From contig NZ_CP027942.1 of assembly GCF_005484985.1 (NCBI RefSeq), positions 1 through 64,000 on the forward strand: a stretch of DNA of 64,000 bases. Direction: 5' to 3'. Shown here in pieces: positions 48,440-56,631 of the stretch. Each line of letters begins with the position of its first letter. The first letter of the stretch is position 1. This DNA comes from Agrococcus sp. SGAir0287. Its GTDB lineage: Bacteria; Actinomycetota; Actinomycetes; Actinomycetales; Microbacteriaceae. The notes below the pieces were generated by a model. That model made no database searches, was not told the DNA's origin, and was given only the letters and a program-made list of their open reading frames with translations. Made by a program: the position numbers and the translations under genes.

Positions 48440-49630
48440 TCAGATGCGTGGGGTGGCGAGCCAGTCGCGCAGCGCAGCGTCGTGCTGGCCGAGCAACGGG
48501 GGTGGGATGGGCGAGGTGCGGGCGTCCCCGTCGATGCGGATCGGCGAGGCGAGGGTCGTGCCGTGGCCCGCGGGGCCGTGGAGCGCGCGCGTGGGCTCGA
48601 GGCCGACCTCGCGGGCGAGCGCGAGCCCCTCGGAGATCGTGCGCACCCGCCCCGCGACGACGCCTGCGGCGAGCAGGCGCGCCTCCCAGTCCTCGGCGGT
48701 GGCGCCGGCGAGCGCGTCCTCGAGCAGTGGCACGAGGTCCTCCCGGTGCGCGACCCGGTCGGCGTTCGTCGCGAAGCGCGCGTCGTGGGCGAGCGACGGC
48801 TCGCCGAGCTCGGCGCACAGCACGCGGAACTGCGCGTCGGTGCCGACCGCGACCGCGAGCGGCGCATCCGCGGTGTGCAGCAGCTGGTACGGCGCGATCG
48901 AGGGATGCGCGCTGCCGGCGCGGGCGGGCTCGGACGCCGCCGGCTCGTCGGCGTCGCGCGGCTCGGGCGTGGGAGCGCCGAGCACGGCGTGCAGCTGGTT
49001 CACGAGCGCGGCCTGCGCGCTCGACAGCAGCGCGACCTCCACGAGCCCGCCGACGCCGGTGCGCTCGCGGCGCAGCAGGGCCGCGAGGATGCCGGCCGTC
49101 GCATCCTTGCCCGTGAGCACGTCGACGAGCGCGACGCCCGCCTTCGTCGGCGGGCCGTCGGGCTCGCCCGTGACGTGCATGAGGCCGCTGACCGCCTGCA
49201 CGACGAAGTCGTAGCCGGCGCGGCCGGCGCCGGCCGGCGCAGCGCCGTAGCCGCTGATCGAGCACCACACGAGGCGCGGATGCGCGGCGAGCAGCGCCTC
49301 CCGGTCGATGCCGAGGCGTGCGCGCGTGGCGGGCGGGAAGTTCTCCACGACGACGTCGGCGCGCGCGACGAGCTCGGCGACGAGCGCCCGGTCGGCGTCG
49401 TCCGCGAGGTCGAGCACGACCGACTCCTTGCCGCGGTTCGCGCTGTCGAAGTAGGTCGAGCCGCTCGGCGAGACCGGCGGCGCCCACGCGCGCGTGTCGT
49501 CGCCGGTGCCCGGCCGCTCGACCTTCACGACGCGCGCGCCGAGGTCGGCGAGCGTCTGGCCGACGAGCGGTCCGGCGAGCACGCGCGACAGGTCGGCGAC
49601 GAGCACGCCGGCCAGCGGTGCCTCGGTCAT
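48440..49630 (-). CDS. CaiB/BaiF family class III CoA-transferase
   Basis: A 396-residue enzyme beginning with the family signature LAGVLVADLSRVLAGPLVGQTLADLGARVVKVERPG. The catalytic Asp lies in GVALVDVLTGKDA near residue 169, and NRGKESVVLDL and GYDFVVQAVSGLM are typical. It transfers CoA between acids, possibly forming glutaryl-CoA from glutarate, as SugCT does beside glutaryl-CoA dehydrogenase in other organisms. It is divergent from an aldehyde dehydrogenase gene with a LacI-type operator between them. Confidence 0.9.
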   Translation of the reverse strand: MTEAPLAGVLVADLSRVLAGPLVGQTLADLGARVVKVERPGTGDDTRAWAPPVSPSGSTYFDSANRGKESVVLDLADDADRALVAELVARADVVVENFPPATRARLGIDREALLAAHPRLVWCSISGYGAAPAGAGRAGYDFVVQAVSGLMHVTGEPDGPPTKAGVALVDVLTGKDATAGILAALLRRERTGVGGLVEVALLSSAQAALVNQLHAVLGAPTPEPRDADEPAASEPARAGSAHPSIAPYQLLHTADAPLAVAVGTDAQFRVLCAELGEPSLAHDARFATNADRVAHREDLVPLLEDALAGATAEDWEARLLAAGVVAGRVRTISEGLALAREVGLEPTRALHGPAGHGTTLASPIRIDGDARTSPIPPPLLGQHDAALRDWLATPRI

Positions 49631-49664
49631 GCCACTCCTTCGTCGCGCGCTCTCAGCCCAGCAT

Positions 49665-49680
49665 GCCGGATCGTTCCGTC
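49665..49680. promoter_or_regulatory. LacI-type operator in the CoA-transferase/aldehyde dehydrogenase gap
   Basis: GCCGGATCGTTCCGTC is a CG-centred dyad identical over all 16 bp to a site upstream of the LacI gene (57700-57715). It overlaps the -35 position of a possible aldehyde dehydrogenase promoter whose -10 is TATCGT (49698-49703). Confidence 0.7.
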
Positions 49681-49758
49681 ACCAGGCAATCCCGGGGTAT
49701 CGTGCGAGGCGGACCCGACCGCGACGTCGCCTGCGGGCGGCGTGAGAGGAGCGCGAGC

Positions 49759-51126
49759 ATGGCCTACCGATCCGTCGATCCCGCCACGGGCGAGGTGCTC
49801 GCCGAGCACGCCGGGGCCACCGATGCCGAGATCGAGGCGGCCCTCGCGTCGGCCGCCGAGGCGGCTGCCGCGATGCCGTCGCTCGACGAGCGCATCGCCG
49901 CGATGCGCGCGATCGCCGCGGCGTTCCGCGCGCAGGAGGTCGAGCTCGCCACGACCATCGCGCGCGAGATGGGCAAGCCGCTCGCGCAGGGCATCGGCGA
50001 GGTGCGGCTCGTCGCATCGATCTGGGACTGGTACGCCGACCGACCCGAGCTGCTCGCCGACCGCGCGATCGAGACCGACTGGCGGGGGCGGGCAGCGCGC
50101 GTCGAGCTGCGTCCGACGGGACCGATCGTGGGCATCATGCCGTGGAACTTCCCGTACTACCAGGTGGCGAGGCTCGCGGCGCCGAACCTCCTGCTCGGCA
50201 ACCCCGTCGTCATCAAGCACGCGGGCTCCTGCACGGGCGCGGCGCTCGCGATGCAGGCGATGGCGGATGCGTCGGGCCTGCCGGCGGGCACGTACCAGAC
50301 CGTGCTCGCATCGAGCGCGCAGATCGCGACGATGATCGCCGACCCGCGCGTGCAGGGCGTCTCGCTCACGGGCTCGGAGCGCGCCGGCGCCGCGGTGGCG
50401 GAGGTCGCGGGCCGGTCGCTGACGCGCTGCGTGCTCGAGCTCGGCGGCTCGGACCCGTTCATCGTGCTCTCGACCGACGATCTCGACCGACTGGTCGACG
50501 TCGCCATCGCGGCCCGCACGCGCAACTGCGGCCAGGCGTGCACCTCGGCGAAGCGCTTCATCGTGCACGCGTCGCTGCACGACGCGTTCGTCGAGCGCCT
50601 CGCGGCCGGGATGCGCGCGCTGCGCATCGGCTCGCCGCTCGAGGAGGGCGTCGATCTCGGGCCGATGTCGAGCGAGGCGGCGGCGGCCGACCTCGTCGAG
50701 CAGGTCGCCTCCGCCGTCGCCGAGGGCGCGACGCTCGTCACCGGCGGCATCCGCATCCCCGGGGCAGGCGCGTTCGTCGAGCCCGGCATCCTCACCGGCG
50801 TCACGCCGACGATGCGCGTCTGGCACGAGGAGCTCTTCGGCCCCGTCGCGATGGTGGTGCCGGTCGCGGATGCCGAGGAGGCCGTGCGCGTCGCCAACGA
50901 CTCGCCGTTCGGCCTCGGCGCGAACGTCTTCGACGACGCCGACCCCGATCGTGCGGCGTGGGTCGCGGAGCGCCTCGAGGCGGGCATGGTCTCGATCGGC
51001 GCGTTCGGCGTCTCGCGGCCCGAGCTGCCGTTCGGAGGCGTCAAGCGCTCGGGCTTCGGCCGCGAGCTCGGGCCCGACGCCGTGCTCGAGTTCGCGAACC
51101 GACGTCTGGTGACGCAGCCGGCGTGA
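49759..51126 (+). CDS. NAD(P)-dependent aldehyde dehydrogenase, succinate-semialdehyde dehydrogenase type
   Basis: A 455-residue ALDH-superfamily enzyme of the short GabD/YneI-like group. GPIVGIMPWNFPYYQVARLAAPNLLLGN, LTGSERAGAAVAEVAG, LELGGSDPF with the general-base Glu, and the nucleophile Cys261 in NCGQACTSAKRF are present. The C-terminal ELPFGGVKRSGFGRELG is canonical. It oxidises an aldehyde, perhaps succinate or glutarate semialdehyde, which would link to the divergent glutarate-type genes. The substrate is inferred only. Confidence 0.9.
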   Translation: MAYRSVDPATGEVLAEHAGATDAEIEAALASAAEAAAAMPSLDERIAAMRAIAAAFRAQEVELATTIAREMGKPLAQGIGEVRLVASIWDWYADRPELLADRAIETDWRGRAARVELRPTGPIVGIMPWNFPYYQVARLAAPNLLLGNPVVIKHAGSCTGAALAMQAMADASGLPAGTYQTVLASSAQIATMIADPRVQGVSLTGSERAGAAVAEVAGRSLTRCVLELGGSDPFIVLSTDDLDRLVDVAIAARTRNCGQACTSAKRFIVHASLHDAFVERLAAGMRALRIGSPLEEGVDLGPMSSEAAAADLVEQVASAVAEGATLVTGGIRIPGAGAFVEPGILTGVTPTMRVWHEELFGPVAMVVPVADAEEAVRVANDSPFGLGANVFDDADPDRAAWVAERLEAGMVSIGAFGVSRPELPFGGVKRSGFGRELGPDAVLEFANRRLVTQPA

Positions 51127-51397
51127 GCGTCGAGCGGGCGCCCCTGGTCCATGCCGTGGCGCGTCGTCGGTCGCTGCCGCCCATGCGAGCGCCGCCGGCG
51201 ACCAGGCACGCTGCGGGGGTGCCGGATGCGGCGAGTGGACGCGGTCGGGTCACACGGCGCGGATCGCACCCTCCGAGAGCGCATCCGCGCATGTGCGTCG
51301 CGGGCGCGGGCTGCGGTAGCGTCGCTCGCGAGCGCGGCAGGGGAAGAACCGGGTCGCCATGCACCGACACCGTCAGCCTCGAGAGGTCGCAGCACGC

Positions 51398-52153
51398 ATG
51401 ATCCACGGCTCCCGCGACGCGAGCGCGCTCGCCGACGCACGCGCCATCCTCTTCGACCTCGACGGCGTGCTGACGCCCACGGCCGAGGTGCACATGCGCG
51501 CGTGGGCGAGGCTCTTCGCCCCCGTGCTCGAGACGCACGGCGTCGCGCCGTACACGGATGCCGACTACTTCGCCCACATCGACGGCAAGCCGCGCTACGA
51601 CGGCGTGCGCAGCATGCTCGCCGCCCGCGGCATCGACCTGCCCGAGGGCGAGCCGAGCGACGCCGCCGAGGCCGACACCGTGCACGGGCTCGGCAACCGC
51701 AAGGACCAGGCCTTCACCGCCGAGGTCGACGAGCACGGCGTCGAGCCCTACCCGGGCTCCGTCGCCTTCCTCGACGCCGCCGAGGCGGCAGGCCTCGCCG
51801 TCGCCGTCGTGACGAGCAGCCGCAACGGCCGCCGCGTGCTCGCCGCCGCGGGGCTCGCCGACCGGTTCGGGACGATCGTCGACGGCGTGCACGCCGCCGC
51901 CCACGGCCTCGCAGGCAAGCCCTCGCCCGCCACGTACGTCGAGGGCGCCCAGCTGCTCGGCCTCGCGCCGTCGCAGTGCGTCGTCGTCGAGGACGCCCAC
52001 TCCGGCGTCGCCGCCGGGCGCGCGGGCGGCTTCCTGCTCACCGTCGGCGTCGACCGCGGCGCCGGCGCGGACTCCCTGCTCGAGCACGGCGCCGACCTCG
52101 TCGTCGACGACCTCGCCGAGCTCATCGACTCGCTCCCCGGAGGTGCCGCATGA
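51398..52153 (+). CDS. pgmB: Beta-phosphoglucomutase family HAD hydrolase
   Basis: A HAD-superfamily protein of 251 residues (264 if the ATG at 51359 is used). Motif I is FDLDGVLTP with Asp20 nucleophile and Asp22; motif II is VTSSRNG; motif III Lys is in GLAGKPSPATY; motif IV is VVEDAHSGVAAGRAGG. It would isomerise beta-glucose 1-phosphate to glucose 6-phosphate. The stop overlaps the GH65 start, so both steps of disaccharide phosphorolysis are coupled. TAGCGT at 51319-51324 is a likely -10. The 230 bp before it, after the aldehyde dehydrogenase, show nothing else. Confidence 0.88.
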   Translation: MIHGSRDASALADARAILFDLDGVLTPTAEVHMRAWARLFAPVLETHGVAPYTDADYFAHIDGKPRYDGVRSMLAARGIDLPEGEPSDAAEADTVHGLGNRKDQAFTAEVDEHGVEPYPGSVAFLDAAEAAGLAVAVVTSSRNGRRVLAAAGLADRFGTIVDGVHAAAHGLAGKPSPATYVEGAQLLGLAPSQCVVVEDAHSGVAAGRAGGFLLTVGVDRGAGADSLLEHGADLVVDDLAELIDSLPGGAA

Positions 52154-54630
52154 GGCGCGACGCAGCCGACCCGCTCGACAGGCAGCGGTTCCCGATCGAC
52201 GAGTGGGCGCTCGTCGAGACCGAGCTCGACCACCACGGCCAGGGCACGGCCGAGACGCTCTTCGCCGTCGGCAACGGCTACCTCGGCATGCGCGGCAACG
52301 TCGAGGAGGCGCGGCACGGCCACGTCTTCGGCACGTACGTGAACGGCTTCCACGAGACGTGGCCCATCCGGCACGCGGAGGAGGCCTTCGGCTTCGCCCG
52401 CGTCGGCCAGACGATCATCGACGCGCCCGACGCGAAGATCATCCGCCTCTACGTCGACGACGAGCCCTTCGTGCTCGCCGACGCCGACCTCACCGCCTAC
52501 TCGCGACGCCTCGACTTCCAGCGCGGCGTGCTCGAGCGCGAGTGCGAGTGGCGCATGCCGAGCGGCAAGCGCATCCACGTCCGCACGTCGCGGCTCGTGT
52601 CGTTCACCGAGCGGCACCTCGCGCTGCTCGAGTACGAGGTCACGCCGCTCGACGACGCGTCGATCATCATCTCCAGCCAGCTCATGAACCGGCAGGACCT
52701 GCGCGACGACCTGCATGCGCGGCCCGAGGAGGAGGGATTCGACCCCCGCAAGGCCGAGACGGTCGAGGGTCGCGTGCTCGAGCCCAAGCACCGGCACGAC
52801 CGCGAGAACCGGGTCATCCTGGGCTACCAGGCGATGAACTCGCGCATGACGATCGCCGTCGGCGTCGAGCACCGCATCGAGTCGGTCGACGAGGTCGCGG
52901 TCACCCGGCACGTCGAGGACGACCTCGCCAAGCACGTCTTCCGCATCGAGGCGAAGGCCGGCAATCCCATCCGCCTCACGAAGTGGGCGTCGTACCACAC
53001 GGCCCGGCAGGTGCCGGTGCGAGAGCTCGTCGACCGCACGAAGCGCACGCTCGACCGCGCGAAGAGCCTCGGCGTCGACGCCGTGAAGGCCTCGCAGCGC
53101 GCCTGGCTCGACGACTTCTGGGCGCGCAGCGACGTCGAGGTCGAGGGCCAGGCGGCCGTGCAGCAGGCCGTGCGCTGGAACCTCTTCGCACTCGCGCAGG
53201 CGTCGGCGCGCACCGACGGCGGCGGCATCGCGGCGAAGGGCGTCTCGGGCTCGGGCTACGGCGGGCACTACTTCTGGGACACCGAGGTCTACGTGATGCC
53301 GTTCCTCACGTACACGTCGCCCGGCGTCGCTCGCAACGCGCTGCGCTTCCGCGAGGGCATGCTCGACGCCGCCCGCCAGCGCGCGTCGGAGATGAACCAG
53401 CTCGGCGCGCTGTACCCGTGGCGCACGATCAACGGCCAGGAGTCGAGCGCCTACTACGCCGCCTCGACGGCGCAGTACCACATCGACGCCGACATCGTGC
53501 ATGCGCTCATGCAGTACGTCGAGGCGACGGGCGACGCCGAGCTGCTCGCGCGCGGCGCGATCGACATCCTCGTCGAGACGGCGCGCATGTGGGCCGACCT
53601 GGGCTTCTGGCGCACGAACGGCTCGCCGGTGTTCCACATCCACGGCGTCACGGGCCCCGACGAGTACACGACCGTCGTGAACGACAACCTGTACACGAAC
53701 GTCATGGCGCGGGCGAACCTGCGCGCCGCTGCGCGCGCCGTCGAGCGGCTGCGCGAGGAGGATCCGGCGGCGCACGAGCGCATGGTGGCGCGCGTCGGCG
53801 TCACGGCCGACGAGGTCGCCGAGTGGATGCGCGCCGCCGACGGCATGCACATCCCGTTCGACGCCGAGCTGCGCGTGCATCCGCAGGACGCGCAGTTCCT
53901 CGAGCGCGAGGTGTGGGACCTCGCGAACACGCCCGACGAGCACCGCCCGCTGCTGCTGCACTTCCACCCGCTCGTCATCTACCGCTTCCAGGTGCTGAAG
54001 CAGGCGGACGTCGTGCTCGCGCTGCTGCTGCAGGGTCAGCACTTCACGCCGGAGGAGAAGCGGCGCGACTTCGAGTACTACGACGCGCTCACGACGGGCG
54101 ACTCCACCCTGTCGGCCGTGGTGCAGTCGATCATCGCCGCCGAGGTCGGCTACCGCGACCTCGCGCTCGAGTACCACCTCGACGCGCTCTACGTCGACCT
54201 CGCGAACCTCCACGGCAACACGCCCGACGGCGTGCACGTCGCCTCGACGGGCGGCATCTGGCTCGCCTACGCGGCCGGCTTCGGCGGCATGCGCGACCAC
54301 GACGGCGAGATCTCGTTCGACCCGCGCATGCCCGAGGGATGGGAGGCGATCACCTTCCGCCTCACGCTGCGCGGCACCCGCATCCGCGTGCGCGTGCAGC
54401 AGGACGCGATGACGTTCACGGTCGAGGAGGGATCGGATGCGGTCGTCCAGGTGCGCGGCGAGCGCGTGCACGTACGCGACGGTCGACCCGTGACCATCGA
54501 GCTCGACGGCCAGGGCCCGCTCGTCGACGAGGATGCGCCCTCGACCGACGACCTCGAGGGCTTCCGGCGTGCCGACGGCACCGTCATCACGGCGTCGCTG
54601 CCGACGTTCGCGCACGAGGACGGCGTCTGA
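52150..54630 (+). CDS. Glycoside hydrolase family 65 disaccharide phosphorylase
   Basis: An 826-residue GH65 protein with the N-terminal beta-sandwich (starting AETLFAVGNGYLGMRGNVEE), the (alpha/alpha)6 catalytic barrel, and C-terminal beta domain. Segments GVSGSGYGGHYFWDTEVYVMPF, the general acid Glu505 in HGVTGPDEYTTVV, and LKQADVVLALLLQG fit the family. GH65 enzymes split maltose, trehalose, kojibiose or similar alpha-glucosides with phosphate, giving beta-glucose 1-phosphate. The coupled phosphoglucomutase gene supports this. Which disaccharide is used cannot be read from sequence. Confidence 0.93.
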   Translation: MRRDAADPLDRQRFPIDEWALVETELDHHGQGTAETLFAVGNGYLGMRGNVEEARHGHVFGTYVNGFHETWPIRHAEEAFGFARVGQTIIDAPDAKIIRLYVDDEPFVLADADLTAYSRRLDFQRGVLERECEWRMPSGKRIHVRTSRLVSFTERHLALLEYEVTPLDDASIIISSQLMNRQDLRDDLHARPEEEGFDPRKAETVEGRVLEPKHRHDRENRVILGYQAMNSRMTIAVGVEHRIESVDEVAVTRHVEDDLAKHVFRIEAKAGNPIRLTKWASYHTARQVPVRELVDRTKRTLDRAKSLGVDAVKASQRAWLDDFWARSDVEVEGQAAVQQAVRWNLFALAQASARTDGGGIAAKGVSGSGYGGHYFWDTEVYVMPFLTYTSPGVARNALRFREGMLDAARQRASEMNQLGALYPWRTINGQESSAYYAASTAQYHIDADIVHALMQYVEATGDAELLARGAIDILVETARMWADLGFWRTNGSPVFHIHGVTGPDEYTTVVNDNLYTNVMARANLRAAARAVERLREEDPAAHERMVARVGVTADEVAEWMRAADGMHIPFDAELRVHPQDAQFLEREVWDLANTPDEHRPLLLHFHPLVIYRFQVLKQADVVLALLLQGQHFTPEEKRRDFEYYDALTTGDSTLSAVVQSIIAAEVGYRDLALEYHLDALYVDLANLHGNTPDGVHVASTGGIWLAYAAGFGGMRDHDGEISFDPRMPEGWEAITFRLTLRGTRIRVRVQQDAMTFTVEEGSDAVVQVRGERVHVRDGRPVTIELDGQGPLVDEDAPSTDDLEGFRRADGTVITASLPTFAHEDGV

Positions 54631-54663
54631 CCCGAGCGCACCTCACATCTGAAGGGCGGGGCG

Positions 54664-55536
54664 TCAGCGGAGGTGTCGGGCGCCGGCGAGCTCGGGACGC
54701 GGTCGGCGCACGAGCCACGACAGCGTCGCGACGGCGACGAGCACCGCGGCGACGAGCGCGCTCGACGCCGTGACGAGCAGCGGCGCCCCCGCATCCCCCG
54801 CCGCTGCGACGACGATCGCCGCGACGATCGCGACGAGGCTCGCGACGCCGGCGCTCGCGAGCAGCACGAGCTCGAGCAGGCGGTACGGCGCACGCCTGCT
54901 GGGCGGCACGGGCGCGCGCCACAGCGTCGCCAGGGCGGTGAGGCAGACCACGAGCAGCAGCGCGCCGACGACGTCGCTCGGGCGATGCCAGCCGTCGTGC
55001 ACGAGGCGGATCGCGACGACCGAGAGCAGCACGGCCGCGAAGGGCGCGGCGACGAGGCGCAGCGCGGCGGGCAGCACGACGAGCGCACCGGCGGCGACGG
55101 CGGCGAACGCGATCATGTGGCCGCTGGGGAAGGAGTTGCCCTGCTCGGCGACGACGGTGGGGCGCGAGAGCACGAGGTGCTTCAGCAGCTGGCCGATGAT
55201 CGCGCTCGCGGCGACGACGGCGATGGCGACGAGCGCGAGATCCCCGCGCCGACGCACGAGGCCGATCGCGAGGAGCGCCGCGCAGGCGGCGGCGAGCGTC
55301 GAGATGCCGACGAGGCCCAGCAGCGGGGAGTCGGTCGCGAACGTCGACGCCTCGAGCACGGCGCCCTCGGCGATGCGGCCGCGCTCCGTCCACACGGCGA
55401 CGACGAAGACGACGGCGAGCGCGACGGCCGCGAGCACCGCGACGGCCACGCGCTCGGCGCGACCGCTCGCTCGAGGCACGGCGACGATGCGGCGTGCGCG
55501 CGTCGACCGCGCTCGCTCCGTCACCACCTGCACCAT
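54664..55536 (-). CDS. PAP2 family phosphatase
   Basis: A 290-residue membrane protein with about seven hydrophobic segments. The PAP2 catalytic motifs are complete: K119-x6-R125-P126 (KHLVLSRP), PSGH at 137-140 and the R-x6-H segment RLVHDGWHRP (177-185). It probably dephosphorylates a lipid phosphate such as undecaprenyl diphosphate or phosphatidic acid on the outer face of the membrane. An N-terminal Arg-rich cytoplasmic tail of about 28 residues precedes helix 1. It is transcribed alone and converges on the GH65 gene. Confidence 0.9.
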   Translation of the reverse strand: MVQVVTERARSTRARRIVAVPRASGRAERVAVAVLAAVALAVVFVVAVWTERGRIAEGAVLEASTFATDSPLLGLVGISTLAAACAALLAIGLVRRRGDLALVAIAVVAASAIIGQLLKHLVLSRPTVVAEQGNSFPSGHMIAFAAVAAGALVVLPAALRLVAAPFAAVLLSVVAIRLVHDGWHRPSDVVGALLLVVCLTALATLWRAPVPPSRRAPYRLLELVLLASAGVASLVAIVAAIVVAAAGDAGAPLLVTASSALVAAVLVAVATLSWLVRRPRPELAGARHLR

Positions 55537-55651
55537 CCTCGTCCCATCCGACTCGGGACCACCGGGAAGGCTAGCGCCGACGCGCCCGCGTCGTCACGCA
55601 GGCGCGCGCGAGCGCTGGCCGTGCGGCGGCGGCGGGGCGAGCGATGCGCGC

Positions 55652-56059
55652 TCAGGCGGGCGCGAGCTCGGCGAGCAGTCCCTCGACGCGGCGGCGGATC
55701 TCGTCGCGGATGGAGCGAACGGCCTCGATGCCCTGACCGGCCGGGTCGTCGAGCTCCCAGTCCTCGTAGCGCGTGCCGGGGAAGAAGGGGCAGGCGTCGC
55801 CGCATCCCATCGTCACGACGACGTCGGCGGCCCGCACGGCGTCGGGCGTGAGCACCGCGGGCTGCCTGCCGGCGATGTCGATGCCCTCCTCGGCCATCGC
55901 GGCGACGGCCACCGGGTTGATCCGGTCGGCGGGCATCGAGCCTGCGGAGCGCACGGCGACGCGGTCGCCCGCGAGCGCCTGGAGGTAGCCGGCGGCCATC
56001 TGCGAGCGCCCGGCGTTGTGCACGCAGACGAAGAGGACGGTGGGGGTGGTCTCGGGCAT
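55652..56059 (-). CDS. arsC: Arsenate reductase ArsC (low-molecular-weight phosphatase type)
   Basis: A 135-residue thiol reductase. The P-loop CVHNAGRS holds the nucleophile Cys12 and Arg18, and further Cys86 and Cys90 lie in MGCGDACPFFPG. The general acid Asp is in the DDPAG motif. It reduces arsenate to arsenite, in Actinobacteria probably with mycothiol/mycoredoxin or thioredoxin. A hairpin (56082-56112) and a 22-codon Cys-rich ORF lie between it and the ArsR operator. No arsenite efflux gene (arsB/acr3) is in the window. Confidence 0.94.
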   Translation of the reverse strand: MPETTPTVLFVCVHNAGRSQMAAGYLQALAGDRVAVRSAGSMPADRINPVAVAAMAEEGIDIAGRQPAVLTPDAVRAADVVVTMGCGDACPFFPGTRYEDWELDDPAGQGIEAVRSIRDEIRRRVEGLLAELAPA

Positions 56060-56081
56060 GGTCCCTCGCTTGGATGGGGAT

Positions 56082-56112
56082 GGGCGCTCCCGGGTTCCGT
56101 CCCGGAGCGCCC
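56082..56112 (-). promoter_or_regulatory. Hairpin between the Cys-rich small ORF and arsC
   Basis: GGGCGCTCC (56082-56090) pairs with GGAGCGCCC (56104-56112), with an inner GGG/CCC extension. It begins 17 bp after the small ORF stop and ends 23 bp before the arsC start, a suitable place for an attenuator. Confidence 0.6.
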
Positions 56113-56128
56113 GCTCGTGGGTCGTCGG

Positions 56129-56197
56129 TCAGCAGCAGTCCCGGTCGAGCTCGGGCGGGCAGCCCAGCTCGACGCACAGCGCGTCGGCCTCCATCAT
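56129..56197 (-). CDS. Tiny Cys-rich ORF (22 aa) upstream of arsC
   Basis: On the minus strand a 22-codon ORF starts MMEADALCVELGCP and ends with Asp-Arg-Asp-Cys-Cys immediately before the stop. A strong ribosome-binding site (GGAAGGAGGG) precedes it, stronger than those of many full-length genes here. Four of 22 residues are Cys. It lies between the ArsR operator and the arsC hairpin, so it should be transcribed with arsC. It may be a small thiol/arsenite-binding peptide or an attenuation leader that senses cysteine supply. Confidence 0.6.
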   Translation of the reverse strand: MMEADALCVELGCPPELDRDCC

Positions 56198-56206
56198 CCC
56201 TCCTTC

Positions 56207-56257
56207 CATCGATGTCTGTCGATGCGAGCGTGCACGATGCATCGACATCTGTCAATG
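56207..56257. promoter_or_regulatory. Two ArsR operators
   Basis: Two dyads of the ArsR/SmtB form: CATCGA-N6-TCGATG at 56207-56224 and CATCGA-N6-TCAATG at 56240-56257, 33 bp apart centre to centre (about three helical turns). They lie between divergent arsC-side and arsR transcription units. Confidence 0.75.
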
Positions 56258-56277
56258 CGTCGTGCGATGATGGACGC

Positions 56278-56622
56278 ATGACGATCGCAGCGCCGACCCC
56301 TGCGAGGCTCGACGCGTGCTGCGCGCCGATCACGGGCGGCGTGCTCGACGAGGTCTCCGCCGAGGCGCTCGCACGCACGCTCAAGGCCATCGCGGATCCG
56401 GCCCGGCTGCGACTGCTGTCGATGATCGCCGCGCACGAGGGCGCGGAGGCGTGCGTGTGCGACCTCACCGAGCCGCTCGGCCTCTCGCAGCCGACCGTGT
56501 CCCACCACCTGCGGCTGCTCATGGAGGCCGGCTTCCTCACGCGCTCGACGCGCGGCCGGTGGGCGTACTACCGACTCGTCGAGGGCTCGCTGGGGCGCGT
56601 CGCGGGGCTGCTCGCGGCGTAG
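56278..56622 (+). CDS. arsR: ArsR family arsenite-responsive repressor
   Basis: A 114-residue winged-helix repressor. The DNA-binding helices are DLTEPLGLSQPTVSHHLRLL, and the wing is RGRWAYYRL. Candidate arsenite ligands are the N-terminal pair Cys14-Cys15 together with Cys59 or Cys61 in EACVCDL. This resembles Corynebacterium ArsR1, which uses an N-terminal Cys pair plus one helix Cys. It should repress the divergent small ORF-arsC unit and itself through 56207-56257. Confidence 0.93.
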   Translation: MTIAAPTPARLDACCAPITGGVLDEVSAEALARTLKAIADPARLRLLSMIAAHEGAEACVCDLTEPLGLSQPTVSHHLRLLMEAGFLTRSTRGRWAYYRLVEGSLGRVAGLLAA

Positions 56623-56631
56623 CCGCAGCGG

